From Akebia trifoliata (Eukaryota; Streptophyta; Magnoliopsida; Ranunculales; Lardizabalaceae): a DNA stretch of 64,000 nucleotides. The position numbers were made by a program, and so were the translations under genes. Below, piece after piece: positions 35,226-47,107 of the stretch. The notes beneath the pieces were generated by a model that was not told the origin of the DNA, did not search any database, and worked only from the letters and a program-made list of their open reading frames with translations. Positions within the stretch are counted from its first letter, which is position 1. Each line of letters begins with the position of its first letter. The stretch spans positions 4,754,001 through 4,818,000 of the forward strand of contig CM030709.1 of the NCBI GenBank assembly GCA_017979445.1, written 5' to 3'.

Positions 35226-36658
35226 TTTTATGATTTAAAAGTTACTATTAACTGAATATATTATATTTTTGGATAAATTTAATATGTTTCTACTATATGA
35301 ACATCTTTGTTTATTGGTATGACGATCACAAATAAATTTTGTTTATGAATGTTTTCTTTTCATTTTACATATGTTGGTGTGATTATTACATATGATTTTA
35401 TGTATGATGATACATGTTTTATTATATGATAGTTGTTATGTTTTTATACAGATTTTATTTTTTATATGTCCAATATTTAGGGGAGGTTCTGTCAAATTAA
35501 AAAAAAAGAGTATATTTTGAATATAAAATGATGTTATAATGTTTTTATTTAATAAAAACAGTAACTGTTGTTTTTTTTTAGCATATGTTATTGAGTTATA
35601 ATGTTAAAAACAATAATTATTACATATAAGGGTTTTCTGGTCATTTTAACAGAATACAAAATAGTTTCCTAACACAAAACTCTATGAGAAGTACTTCTGG
35701 CAATACTTCTCAAATCCTGTATCCAAACGTACAATACGTATTTCGCTACTTGAGACAGTACTTCAAAAAGTACTTCTGGAAGTACTTATATTTTAAGTAC
35801 TTTTGACTCCTGTATCCACACGGGCCCTTATTTTTTACTAAAATGCTATTATATTCCAATTTTCAATGTGTATCTATTGCACTTTAACGTGTACCCTTAA
35901 GAAACAAGTTAACAAAATCCTTTGCCTTTTAGTGATACAAACAAGAATATGTTAGTTTTTTTACCTAATAAATACATTTATTGTGTCTTTAATAAGTGCA
36001 GTTATTATGTTGGAATTGATTGTCAAAGTATTTACTACAAAAAGACACTTAAATCAAATAATTAAAATACCCTTATCACTTATTATGTAAATAAAAATTT
36101 ATTATGTAAAAGACCAATATACCCTTAACTTTTCACTAAAGATAAGATATGGAGGGGTATTATTGAAAAGTGAATTTGGTGAACAATGGCAACGTCCTCA
36201 CGAAGTTTTGGATGTTAGCATTCTCTTCTCTCTTTCAATATATATTTATTGATTGTCTGTTAATTTTTATTTGTCATGTACAAAAAGAGACTTAAATAAT
36301 TAGTCGTAGTATGCAAATATCATTTTCTTTGATGGATAAGATCCAATTCAAGCAAAACTTAAGGTTGACAGGATCAAATCTCTTCATTTAGTAACTTACC
36401 TTTTAAAGGTGCCAAATCATTGAAGTCAAAAAGTTTATGAATGATAATATCACAAATCTGAAATAAACATACGTTTGTAATCTCATATTATGCTTGCATA
36501 ACTAAACATACAACACTATTCCTACAATGGTATTACTTGGTAAAGTTTGTCGACGATGATATCGTAGACTTGGATTCAAGTCCTCCCAACACCAAGTTTT
36601 TGATCTCATTAAAAACATGTTTAACAAACTATAAATAATAAAAGATGGAGATAATAAT

Positions 36659-36768
<110 letters not shown>

Positions 36769-36781
36769 CTATTACCGCTAT

Positions 36782-38557
36782 TGAAAGCGCCCTCGATCCG
36801 CGGGGTGCGCGGATCCGCTTTTGACCCTTGAGGTTTGGGAGTCGCCACCTAGTTGTTAAGGTCTAGGAACCAAACTGACTCTAAAAAAGGCAAACTAATC
36901 TACGAAAGAGAAAAAGAGTCCGGGGATCACATTACGGGGTTGGAAGGTGTTAGGCACCAACCCCGCCCGGCCAAAGCCGGTCTCTACTAACTTTCCAAGT
37001 AAATCACATTGCTAAAAAACCTAGATAGAAATAAAAATAATAAAAAAAAACTGATACCTTTCCGATAGCAAGGATTTTGCTCCCTTAGATCTGACAAAAA
37101 GAACTCCTTGTACTGTACTCCCTTGCTTCGTTCTGTCTCCGGATTTGACTTCGGATCTCCTAGATCAAGGTATCTCCTTGTTTTTGAATATGAACTCTTC
37201 AAGTTTGTTGCGGATTTGGGGGTGTTTTTGGAGGGATTTTAGGTGTTTTCTAGACTAAAATTGAAGGAGGGATGTTAGGTAAGGAGTTGGGGCTCCAAAA
37301 GTAGGGTTTATGGGGGGCTAGGGCAGCTTCTAGACCTACTTCTCCTAAGGTTTATGATTTGATACGAAAATAGAGTGTGAGCACCTCTATTTATAGATAT
37401 TTTTTAGGGTTGATTTGGATAGAGTTAGTGTTTAATTAGAGATCTTTTAATTAGAGTTGTGTTTTAGTTAAAATTATTTTAGGTAGAATTATGCTTTAAT
37501 TAGAATTGTTTTAGGTAGAATTGTGTTTTAATTCAAATTATTTTAGGTGGAATTGTTTTTTAGTTAGAACTCTATTAGATAGAGTTATTATTTAATTAGA
37601 TCTCTATTATGACTTTTGGTCTTATTTGATTGACTTTTAATGTTTTGACTTTAGTCTTAATTGATTGACTTTTAATATTTTGACTTCAGTCTCGCTTAAT
37701 TGACTTTAATTTTGACTTTAGTCTCACTTGATTGACTTTAATACTTTGACTACAGTCTTGCTTGATTGACTTTAAAATTTTGGAGAACCCCCCTCTAAAA
37801 TATCTTTAATTCTTTGGACCCCCAAATGGAGGGATCCTTAAAGAAATATCTCACGAACCCTCAACAATTTTGCCTGAGAGTCCGATTAATCGATTTTTTA
37901 GGTTCAAATTTTTAAAATTAATTTTATTAATGTTTCACTTTAATTATTTAATGTTTTATTTATTAATTTCGAATTTTTTAATTATGAAAATTGTGAAATT
38001 ATTGTTTTGCCCCCGGAGAGGACTTTTCACGTTTTAAGTCGGTTTTTAATGTTCTAGGATGCTTTAGAATCGATTTTTCGTAAGGAATTCAATGGAAATA
38101 TTATTTTGTGTTATTTATGAAATTTTTTGTGTGAAATGGTCGTGAACTTTATGAGGGGCATTTTCATAATTTTGTCGAATTCTGTGAAAATTGGCTAAAC
38201 GATTTATTTGGTTTCGATTTATTATTTTATGTGTTTGAATGGGTTTTCCTAAGCGTAATGTAGGCTCTAGGGTTGTTTTGATGTTAGGGGTATTTTGGTA
38301 ATTTGATAGTTTTTTAGTGATTTTTATCGTGAAGCTTCTTTTTGTCTGAAAAATGATGATTTCTATGTTTCTGGAGTCGTATTTTCCTAGCGTAGCGTGG
38401 TTTCTAAGGTTTTGTTAGTTTGAGATACCTCATCCGGATTTCTGAAACACATCTGGTAACAAAATAAAGCAATGGAATACACATCCATCATTGGGAATCA
38501 TTGCGATCGGGTTGACGAGTTGATTAATCAGGCGGATGCAAAAATGGGGTGTCTACA
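36782..38557. mobile_element. Solo LTR, family L (copy 2), with GCTAT target duplication
   Basis: Begins TGAAAGCGCCCTCGATCCGC and ends GGGGTGTCTACA. It is flanked by the perfect 5-bp duplication GCTAT (36777-36781 and 38558-38562), which marks it as one complete LTR without internal region. Longer than copy 1 (1776 against 1514 bp) because of internal repeats at 37430-37770 built on TTGATTGACTTTAATATTTT and TTTTAGGTAGAATT units. CTCTATTTATAGATA near 37386 could be the LTR TATA box if it is read on the plus strand. Copy A has the empty site near 23310. Confidence 0.85.
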
Positions 38558-39704
38558 GCTATCTATTTAAGATTTGCACAGATTTGATTGTTCATTATTT
38601 GCAAACTATTAAATTGTACTTTAGACATATTTTTTCAATGCAATTCTTTACATCTAGCATACTGCCTAACATGCATTAATTAGTGTGCCGATGTTGACTT
38701 ATGTCAAATTGAATTCAAATATATCTTATGAAGGGGTGCTAAAATTATGGGCATATGAATCTATACATTAGTTAAAAGATTGGAGAAGTGATTAGTTTTG
38801 TTTAAGTAAAAAGGGGAGGAGGATTTGAGTAGAGGAACTTATGCTAACTCGTGAGAACCCTTAAGGAGAGCCTTAAAGTTCTAAAAACATATATTTTGCT
38901 TCCAATCGTACTCCCCTTCATAGTCATTGCAAGTCCTTATTTATACAAATAAAGGGTGATGAATAATAATAATGCCTTCAACTCATTAGGTCTGACAGAT
39001 TAGGATTTGGTAAAACATTACAAATATGTTTAAGCATGACACATATCATCTATTCTTTTTTCCCATGAATAGCATTGAATGATTATTTTGAATTATAACA
39101 TAATAGTTCCAATGATACCGTTGAAATATTCATGATGAGTGTCCTTCCCAACAATCGGACTTTATCATTTATCTCATCACATGTAAGAGCAGGGCCAGGA
39201 TTTTCTTGTATAAGGTAAATATACTTAACTCATAATATTAAAGAGTTTGAAGATGATTGGCTTTGGAGAGATAATTCAATGATTTCTAGTTAGAAGTTAA
39301 AGAAAAAGAGCATTAGGTCATTTCTCTTTAGTCTATGAAAAAATACTTATGTCAAGGGGGCAATGTCATTGGTTAAAAAAGCTAGTGTATCTGAAACATT
39401 CCCCAGAACTCCTGCATGTCCCTTTGATCTTGATCTTGATCTTCTCATATGGATTAATGCAAAATAACCTTACCCTCGTTTTCAACTTGAAACCAAAGCC
39501 CTTTGATTTATCTTTCCAAAGTCATTCATCTTCAAGCTAGTGGGGTAATTTTTACCTTATTCTTCAATCATGCGATTAACATATTTAAACCTTTGAACCC
39601 AAAGAAGTTAACATTTTAGAAGTAGAAGATAATGTGATTTTCTAAGAGAAATTAAAGTGAGGTAACAATGGATTGAAGATGGAGCTAGATAGATTAAAGA
39701 GTTG

Positions 39705-39880
39705 TGATAATCTGACACCCCCCTTTGACATGCATCCTCCATCACAAAACTATAGATCATTTCCTCTAGATACATAAGAAAAAGATTTATGATTTTGTGT
39801 ATCTCGAAGCAAATGATCTACAATTATGTGGTGGGAGTGTATGTCAGAGGGGGTGAGGGGGCATCAGAAAATTTATTCTA
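39705..39880. repeat. Foldback element, family F
   Basis: Left GATAATCTGACACCCCCCTT with TGACATGCATCCTCCATCAC; right GTGGTGGGAGTGTATGTCAG. The inner hairpin has ATAGATCATTTCCTC and AAGCAAATGATCTAC. Close to the pair at 19085 and 25681. Confidence 0.7.
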
Positions 39881-40188
39881 GATTAAAATTAATTTATTAT
39901 AGAGCTTGAATATAACTGATTTTATAAAATTAAAAAATAGTTAGAGATTACATGCGTTGATTAGGTCTGCTTGGCAAACCATTAAGTTGGCCAAGTGCTC
40001 ACGATGTGAGAAAACATGTGCGCTCCTTTTGGACATGACATGTCATGCAACCAATTAGGTGTATGGTATGTATAATCATAAAAAAAATGATGTGGAGACA
40101 TGATTGGACATGTGCCTAATGTTAGATCATTAGCCATGGAACCTTTTATAATGTGCCATTTAGCTTGACTTGATTGATCCCTATAGAA

Positions 40189-40411
40189 TCGCGATAATTT
40201 GACTACCCCACGTGGCACATGCAATCGATTCTCTTGACGTGACAAGTTTGGGAACCGTAGATCTATACGATTCAGGATACAAAAACTGCACTTCCCCATT
40301 AAAAAAAGTGTACCTCGAGGCGTACAAATCTATGGTTCCTAGACTTATCACATCAGGAGAGTCGATTAAGTGTGCCAGGTGGGGTAGTCAGATTATCACG
40401 ACTCATCTGTA
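40189..40411. repeat. Foldback element, family F, large version
   Basis: Outer arms ATCGCGATAATTTGACTACC and GGTAGTCAGATTATCACGAC. Middle arms CACGTGGCACATGCAATCGA and GATTAAGTGTGCCAGGTGGG, and an inner AACCGTAGATCTATACGA / CAAATCTATGGTTCC hairpin. About 223 bp with nested arms. Confidence 0.7.
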
Positions 40412-40749
40412 TAACCTGCCAAGATGATGTAGAGGCATGATTGGACATTTGTGTAATGTTAGTTCGTCGTTCATATACCTTCTATGCAACAATTCATACC
40501 ATCTAATATGAAAATCAACATGTGTCATCTAAAACCTTGAACTAAAGAAACGTATAATATTACCCAATCTTTCAATGAAAATGACTAAAGCACAATGAAA
40601 ATGACTAAAGTACATCTACCATGAAAAAATATATTAATTTCAAGGAATTTAAGATAAAAATAAATAATAAATTTGACTTAAATAGCTTTGAACATCATGA
40701 TCTCATTGTCATTAATGCTTGTAACCATCGCAAGGGTAAAATATTAAGT

Positions 40750-40920
40750 CGTGTGAGAGTAACTTTGAAATTGACATCATTTGGGACATTGGTGTGCACA
40801 GAACCATAGATGCTTCTCACTCTTATCTCGATGAAAAACATCTATGATTCTATAAACACATCCACATCAGCAATGTCTGAAACTATGTCGATTTCAATGT
40901 TACTTCAACATTTTCCTAAA
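40750..40920. repeat. Foldback element, family F
   Basis: Left GAGAGTAACTTTGAAATTGA, right TCGATTTCAATGTTACTTCA. Inner CATAGATGCTTCTCA pairs loosely with AAAACATCTATGATT. Subfamily with 42312-42488. Confidence 0.65.
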
Positions 40921-41549
40921 ATATTTACAATTAGTCTTAGTTGACGATTTACGTGACATCTTAAAATGTTTGTATAGCAAAGTGATACATCAAATGTTTT
41001 ATACCTCAATGTTAGATTCATACAGCAAAGTGGGACATGTATTTCCAAGTTGGAAGAAAAATATTTTAATATAGGGTGAATATTTTCTAGAATTGAATTT
41101 CCAAGAAATGTAATTTGTATGTAAAAAATATAAATTGAGAAGGCACAATTGTCCACAAAATACCACCAGCACTTTGAAGGCACTAAATTGGAGTTAATTA
41201 CCCACAACATGGCAACACCCAGGAGTGAGTCTGACTTTGAAGCGGCCAGCCCGCTTCAAAATTTTGAAGGAATCCTCTTCATTACAAGACATGTGGTATT
41301 TTGTATTTATTTTACACCCCTACATTTTTGTCAATATTTAGAATACCTCCTTAGAAATGCCACGTGTAATCCATAAGAGAGGGGTTCCTTAGAAATTTTG
41401 AAGTGGGGGATGGCCACTTCAAGGTTTTCCCCCAAGTGAATAGGGTGAAATTACATTAAAATAAAATAAAATAGGGGTGATGTGAACTTGTACCCGAAGG
41501 ATACATGTTAAGATGCATTAAATACACCTCCAATATTTTATTTTATTTT

Positions 41550-41737
41550 GTTTTTGTTAACATGTGCCCTAAGGGCACACATTAAGCATCATTAAATACA
41601 CCTTGCTAATATGTATATTTGAGGGTATTTTTTTATAAGAAAAAATCCTTTTAGGTTATATTTGGTAGGAAATTCATTTTTCACAGTGTATTTAATGCAG
41701 CTTAACGTGTGCCCTTAGGGCACATGTTAACAGAACC
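41550..41737. mobile_element. Small palindromic MITE, type P
   Basis: Arms of about 50 bp: GTTAACATGTGCCCTAAGGG with CACACATTAAGCATCATTAA on the left, and TGCAGCTTAACGTGTGCCCT with TAGGGCACATGTTAAC on the right. GTGCCCTAAGGGCAC is itself a palindrome. Further partial arms flank it at 41480-41530 and near 41800. The same family was split by the Harbinger insertion at 28970-35920. Confidence 0.65.
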
Positions 41738-41934
41738 CAATTTATTTTACTACCTAAAATGCACAATGTTAAATACCCTCAAATGCTTAATTCCCAGGTG
41801 TTTGAAATGCACCTAAACATGTGTGGTACATGTTACCAAAACCCAACCCCACAAAACTCATTGAAAGCACATTAAAAGGGCATTAATTACCCATAAATGT
41901 ATGATAATGACTCACTCCCACTATTATTGTACGA

Positions 41935-42055
41935 GTCGTGCTGGAGTAACATTGAAATGTATATCGTGGAAGACATTTCTGACCTGGATGTGTGTTAAAA
42001 TCATAGATGCTTTATAGTGCTCTCAACTTCAGCATTATCTTTACTCCATAGAGTG
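41935..42055. repeat. Partial foldback element, family F
   Basis: GTCGTGCTGGAGTAACATTG and ATCATAGATGCTTTATAGTG are family F words. The right arm is not complete before 42055, where GCATTATCTTTACTCC is a weak remnant. Confidence 0.45.
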
Positions 42056-42311
42056 GAGGACAACTCTTCCCCAAGAAGAGGAAGAAAAAAAAAGTGAAAA
42101 AAAAGAGAGGTTAAAAAAAAGATTTGAGTCTAATAAAATATTTATTTATTAGTTATTTTTGTTTGCTGTAAAAGCAAATCTGACATAATCAATTCTTCTT
42201 TCTCTTCCTTCTTTTTATGGGAGAGAAAATTAGAGGATTGGGTTTGTGATTTAGATTCAAAATAGGTATGAGAGACCATAACATGTAAAGAAACCTTGTC
42301 ACTTTCAAAAG

Positions 42312-42488
42312 GAAAATGTTGAAGTAACATTGAAATTGACATTGACATTGTTTCAGACATTGCTGATGTGGATGTTGTCTACAAAATCATAGATGCTTTC
42401 ATCGAGATACGAGTGAGAAGCATCTAGGGTTTTGTGCACACCAATGTCTGAAACGATGTCAATTTCAATGTTACTCTAGCATGATTCT
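42312..42488. repeat. Foldback element, family F
   Basis: Left GAAGTAACATTGAAATTGAC and GTTTCAGACATTGCTG; right CAATGTCTGAAACGATGTC and AATTTCAATGTTACTCTAGC. Inner CATAGATGCTTTCATCG pairs with GAGAAGCATCTAGG. Confidence 0.75.
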
Positions 42489-42504
42489 ATTTGGAAAGAA
42501 TGTT

Positions 42505-42715
42505 GATGTTCTAACGTGACTCTGACAAACTAACTCAAAAACTCACTAACGTGGCATGTGCAATAATCGTAGATTTTCTTCGGGATACGCTACTACACAT
42601 GTTTTATGGGGATGCACAGTTGTGTATCCCAAGGGAAAAATCTACGATTCTTGCACATGCCACGTCAATGAGTTTTTGAGTTAATCTGTCAGAGTTGAGT
42701 TAGAAAATCATTACA
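42505..42715. repeat. Foldback element, family F, long stem
   Basis: Left ACTCAAAAACTCACTAACGT with GGCATGTGCAATAATCGTAG; right CTACGATTCTTGCACATGCC with ACGTCAATGAGTTTTTGAGT. The stem is about 55 bp with few mismatches, capped by TTGTGTATCCC-type loop sequence. Confidence 0.75.
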
Positions 42716-43114
42716 CATTTGGAAAATGGTGAATTTAATTTGTCTAGAGTTTGGGATGTAATCGTTAGTTTATAATGATAAATCTCATCAACAAATCTGG
42801 TGTTTTCTTATTCATATTCATGTATCTTATGAATTTAGGTGTATTTTTATGAATTCATGTGCATGCATTGATACATTTTACCTACAATAATGGTGGTTAC
42901 ATTGATGAATTAAAAAAAAAAAGAGTGTATAAGAGAAAATGATTGATTTAATTATCTTAATTACCCTTCGATGGATATGACTTAATTTTTGAATGTTGCA
43001 CCTTAGGCTCTACATCTTATTTGATGCATCAAAAGAGATGTAAGATCCACCTTTGGTTCGTAATGCACAAATGAGGCTTCCCAATTTTTAATTTTTTATT
43101 GAGTAGCGATATTT

Positions 43115-43280
43115 TGACTCGAAAATTTTCATTAAATCTGTACTTGATTGACATGACAAGTGCACAAAACTATAGATCTTTTTCTTCAAGATATATAAGG
43201 AAAAAGATCTATAATTCTATGCACTCTCCACATTGACTGAGTACAAACCGAGTGAAAATTTTCGAGTTAGATTATCATTA
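43115..43280. repeat. Foldback element, family F
   Basis: Left GACTCGAAAATTTTCATTAA, right GTGAAAATTTTCGAGTTAGA. Inner ACTATAGATCTTTTTCTTCA pairs with GGAAAAAGATCTATAATT. Confidence 0.7.
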
Positions 43281-43754
43281 GTCTTTTTTATTTTAATTAT
43301 TCTTAAATGAACATTCACACATTTGAGAGTAACTTCAAAAGGACAAGAGGCTATAGTAGCAACTTCATGACACTTTAGTTATCGAATCCAAAATGAATCA
43401 TATAAAAAATCGATTCAATGGGTATGTGATGATTAGTCCTCGACCTCAGTTTGCACAAGAAACTAATCAAAAATAACCTAAACGCCCTCTTATTTAATCT
43501 CCAACCGAAGTCCTTCATTTTCCTCCAAAATAAAATCAATTATTTTAATCCTATTCAACCGTTCTAGCCTCCACCCATCTTTGTAAACCCCTTCAAAAAA
43601 TATTTAAAAAAAAAAACCTTATTTTTTCTACGGAAAATTCTACCATCTTCTATTTCCCCAAATTAAAAAAAGTTAGGATCTTAAAATCGAAGAAAAGGGT
43701 AAAATATTTTACCCTAAAAAATAATTAAATAAAAGGGCATTTTAGTTTACACTA

Positions 43755-43905
43755 ATGATTGTTTTACATGAAAATTTTCACTTGATCTGTATTTAATAGA
43801 CGTGGCAAAGGCATAAAATCGTTGATCTTTTCTTGTGTATCTATGATTTTGTGCCCTTATCACGTCAGACACGTACAAATCAAATGAGAATTTTCGAGTA
43901 AAAAA
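43755..43905. repeat. Foldback element, family F
   Basis: Left GAAAATTTTCACTTGATCTG, right CAAATGAGAATTTTCGAGTA. Inner words GACGTGGCAAAGGCATAAAA and TTTTGTGCCCTTATCACGTC pair. The loop is shorter than in 43115-43280. Confidence 0.65.
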
Positions 43906-44479
43906 ATCACAAAATTTTAGTTTATTCTTCCCAGTCTCTCAAACTAATAATGCATTCAAGGATCATGTCTTCGTTTTGAAATCACATCACCTAAAACGTG
44001 GGACGGGTATGCCTAACTCACCCAAATTTTATTTGACTTTATACCATAATCACATTTCCTTAACATGTGCTGAGTGCCATAAGAAAGTAATTGAAAGTTT
44101 AGTATCTCGGCACAGAGAGGGGTCATTGTCTTTAATGGGTTACCTTCATAAAATCTGACAGAGTAATACGTGGCAAGATTTAATTAGTGGACAGGATGGG
44201 ATGGCAACGTCGAGAACTCAACAACCATGCCTGCCACCTGACTCCCATTATAGGTACACGGACAGAAGTACCATATACATTGTATAGTAAGTAAGTTAGT
44301 AATTGAGTGGTCCCATTTATCATGAAGAGTCCCCCATCTCTTCTACATGCAATCAGCATTTCTTCTTATGGAGTCTGCCTAATCTTTAGGGGAAAAAAAA
44401 AAGAGGTCATCTTTTGGATATCTTTCATTTCATGTCAAATCTCAAATATTTGGATTGAATAATGTTGCATTGACCTAAG

Positions 44480-44720
44480 GTTACTCGCATTTCACTTGTA
44501 TCCTTTCACGTCAAGAAGTGCAATATGAGGTTCCAACTTGAGGTCACTCCAGCACGACTCATTTGTACAAGTTGTGTTAGAGCGATCTCAAAATTCGTTG
44601 CATTTCATACTGTGTTGACGTAGAGGTACACACATAACCGTAGTTTTCCACTTGTATCTCAATGAAAAGCGTTTATGATTCTCTATACATTCACAGCAGG
44701 ACCATGTGAAATGCATTTGT
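44480..44720. repeat. Two overlapping partial foldback elements, family F
   Basis: CACTTGTATCCTTTCACGTC and TTGAGGTCACTCCAGCACGA (44490-44565) look like a right half. GTTGTGTTAGAGCGATCTCA through ATAACCGTAGTTTTCC (44568-44650) look like a left half with a partial right half to 44720. One element may have inserted into another. Confidence 0.4.
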
Positions 44721-45464
44721 TATAGTTTAATTCGATTTAGGATAAAGTTAGGTCATGATGCGATGGAAGTATCGACTAGTTACAAATCATTTAATATTGA
44801 TTGCACTCCATTACTTAAAAAGTCATCCATGCATTTCATATGTATTGATTGTACTCTCAAAATAAGAAAACTAGTCCACATTAATAACGACATCTCCCTT
44901 CTTTTTCTTCTCTAACAAAATTTGCAATTCATTACCACCATCTTTTTTTTCTTTATCATCATCTTCTTCTTGTATTAATTGCATTTCATATACATAATTG
45001 CAATGATCAAATAGAAAATGGTCGCAATGTTGATTGTCGATATTGATGTGAGAACAAGACTAGGTTGAAGTGAGTTAAAGGAGGTCACAAAGATTCAAAA
45101 TGTGAGACACAACTATTTTCTTTTAAGATAAGAATTATATATATAATGAATGATGGTCCTTTTTATTATTATTGCTCTTCATTTCTTGTAGGCTGTGAGT
45201 CACATAATTTTGTTTCGATCCATGACTTGGGCTTAGGGAGCATTATCTTTAACTCTTCTTGTGGCCAATTTTCTCACGTCTATTCCCAAAGATTATAGAA
45301 AAAGATTAGTTGAGGCTCTTCTAAAACAAATAGTCGAGATGCTTGAGATTCCACAGAAAAATGTAACCTTAGCCATGTAACAAGTTGTCTCAAGCTAGAA
45401 ATTAAAAGATGAGAGAGAGAGAGAGTTATAAGGGTAATAAAGTATTTAAGAATAGATTAAGAGT

Positions 45465-46000
45465 ATGGCTAACCTTACTTAAGTATCACTGAGCTCACCT
45501 TTTGACATTCAAAAACATGATTCCATGCCACAAGGATGTTAATTAAAGGACAAAATTCCAAGAACTTTGAAAAATAAATATTTAAAAGAAATTATTTTTT
45601 ACCATTAAATTTTAATTTTAAATTTGGAAGTGTAGCCGTCCATTTCAAAACCTTAGATTAAGCCCCAAAAAATTATTTTTTAGATGAGTTTTTCAATGAA
45701 ATTTAGAGGGTTGTGATGTTACATTGCCAATGTGGTAATCCATTTGAGCTCAAACGACCCTTATTAAATGCGAAATCTTACTAAGTTAGTAAGGTAATTG
45801 TTTTCATAGATTAATAACCTAGTGGAAGAGGAGATAATTTATTAAATATCTAGGAATAAATTAATAACTTATATGTTAAGGATATTTTGGATATTTTATA
45901 CTAATAATTATGATAGAAATTTGGAAAATTACTTCAAAGGGTAACGTCGCAAATAAAGGGTCTTGAATGGTACATACTTTGTAGTTGAAGATCTTTCGGT
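45465..46000. repeat. Dispersed repeat R1, copy c
   Basis: Matches 4247-4840 in order: ATTCCATGCCACAAGGATG, TTTTACCATTAAATTTTAAT, CAAAACCTTAGATTAAG, TTAGTAAGGTAATTG, AGGAATAAATTAATAACTTA and CTTCAAAGGGTAACGTC. No coding capacity. Confidence 0.65.
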
Positions 46001-46147
46001 CTGTGTATTCACAAATATGGCCTTAAGAGTAATTTTCCCTATTATTTTTAGGTTGGTGCGACAAGCATTTTATGATCGAGGAATATAAGGTTTTAAAACA
46101 AATTAGGGTTAGGAAGGGTGCATAGTTTGGGTACCTTAAATCTTTGG

Positions 46148-46390
46148 GTAAATTACTAAAAGAGGGTAAAATATTTTAATATTTGCGAAAAGAATCTCTT
46201 TTTTTAATAATTATCAAAAATAAATTAAGTCGTTGGATAGTCGTTGAAAAAAATAATGTAATTTAACACATTAAAATGTTAGATAGGCCAATGGGTTACT
46301 AAAACGCTGGATTGTCCAATGAATTAATTAGTTTTTGGTAATTTTTTAAATAATAGATTTTTTATAAATATTAAAATAGTTAATCATTTT
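46148..46390. mobile_element. Palindromic MITE (GGTAAATTACTAAA ends), copy 1
   Basis: Left GGTAAATTACTAAAAGAGGG with AAAATATTTTAATATTTGCG; right AATAGATTTTTTATAAATAT with TAAAATAG. Internal ATCAAAAATAAATTAAGTCG is paired by AATTAATTAGTTTTTGGTAA. A longer relative lies at 61231-61580. Confidence 0.55.
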
Positions 46391-46601
46391 TTAATATTTT
46401 TTTCTAAATCTTTTATAAGTATGAGTATTTTGTTGAAAATATATTAATTTATTTTTAGAAAGTAAGAAAAATATATGAGGTGTATTGGCTTTATGTATTG
46501 GAAAACTTTCTTTTTTGTGAGCAGTGATAGTGGGGACATTGTGTGGTACACTTGAAATATTGTTGTTTAGGGATAAATAGTGACACAACATAAAGTCATT
46601 A

Positions 46602-46803
46602 CATGGTTTTTAAACTCGGTATCGCGTCTTGTCTCGGACGAATTTTCTGATACATTTGAGACGTCTCGTGAGATAACTTAAAAAATATAACGTGAGACAT
46701 AAAACTCGGTCAAAAAAATCACTTTGTGAGTTGGTCTCGTTCATCTCTGATATCGAGTTAACTCGGACGATACGTCTCGGTCTCGGACGAGTTTAAAAAC
46801 CAT
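46602..46803. mobile_element. MITE with ATGGTTTTTAAACTCG ends, copy 1
   Basis: Ends ATGGTTTTTAAACTCGG and CGAGTTTAAAAACCAT are inverted repeats. The interior is rich in GTCTCGGACGA / TCGTCTCG words. The second copy is at 63431-63658. No clear target duplication. Confidence 0.65.
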
Positions 46804-47107
46804 GAGTAATAAAGACACTTAAGATAATAAATGAGCATAAATGATTTTTAATAAGACATTATTAGAGAAAACATGTCTGTACCAAAATGGGGCCACTTTC
46901 ATTATTATTATCAGTACAGATTGATAAGGGGAAACATTTGATATTATTGTTAGGTGATAAGAACTTTCGAGTGCTGCAATTTATCCATTAATGCATCCAT
47001 ATATGGATACAGATTGTTTTCCAAGCCAATGTAAATGGTTTATGAGTTTAAGAAATAAGTTTTAGATTCAATTATTTCGAAATTTGCGAAACATGTCAAA
47101 TTAATGA

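Larger units (their letters stand above)
29059..35827 (+). mobile_element. PIF/Harbinger DNA transposon, 6769 bp, with TTA target duplication
   Basis: Ends GGGCCTGTTTGGAT and, on the other strand, GGGCCCGTGTGGAT (12 of 14 match), flanked by TTA at 29056-29058 and 35828-35830. Subterminal repeats of AGTACTTCT/AGAAGTACT type occur at both ends. Inside are two same-sense genes, a Myb/SANT-like ORF (32525-33570) and a DDE transposase (33874-35225), the typical pair for this superfamily. A 3.4-kb leader precedes them, with CTCAACGGAAACCC short repeats at 29480-29600. The transposase is damaged, so it can move only if helped in trans. It is absent from copy A. Confidence 0.9.
28970..35920. mobile_element. 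Small palindromic MITE (type P) split by the Harbinger element
   Basis: Left part: GGATCTTGTTAGTGTGTGTC, CACATGTTAAAATACAATAA, ACATATTGAAATTTGG. Right part: CCAATTTTCAATGTGTATCT, ACTTTAACGTGTACCCTTAA, GTTAACAAAATCC. Together they form the two arms of one inverted repeat. A related intact element lies at 41550-41737. Confidence 0.6.
28546..36217. mobile_element. Type K long-TIR MITE(s) of copy B, interrupted by nested insertions
   Basis: The left part TGCTAACATCCAAGACCTCA matches copy A 21866. A second left-type end, AATGCTAATGTCCAAGACC, follows at about 28889. The right end at about 36165-36217 reads GTGAATTTGGTGAACAATGG and TTTTGGATGTTAGCATTC. Everything between is nested insertion. Whether this is one rearranged or two abutting K elements cannot be settled by eye. 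Confidence 0.5.
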
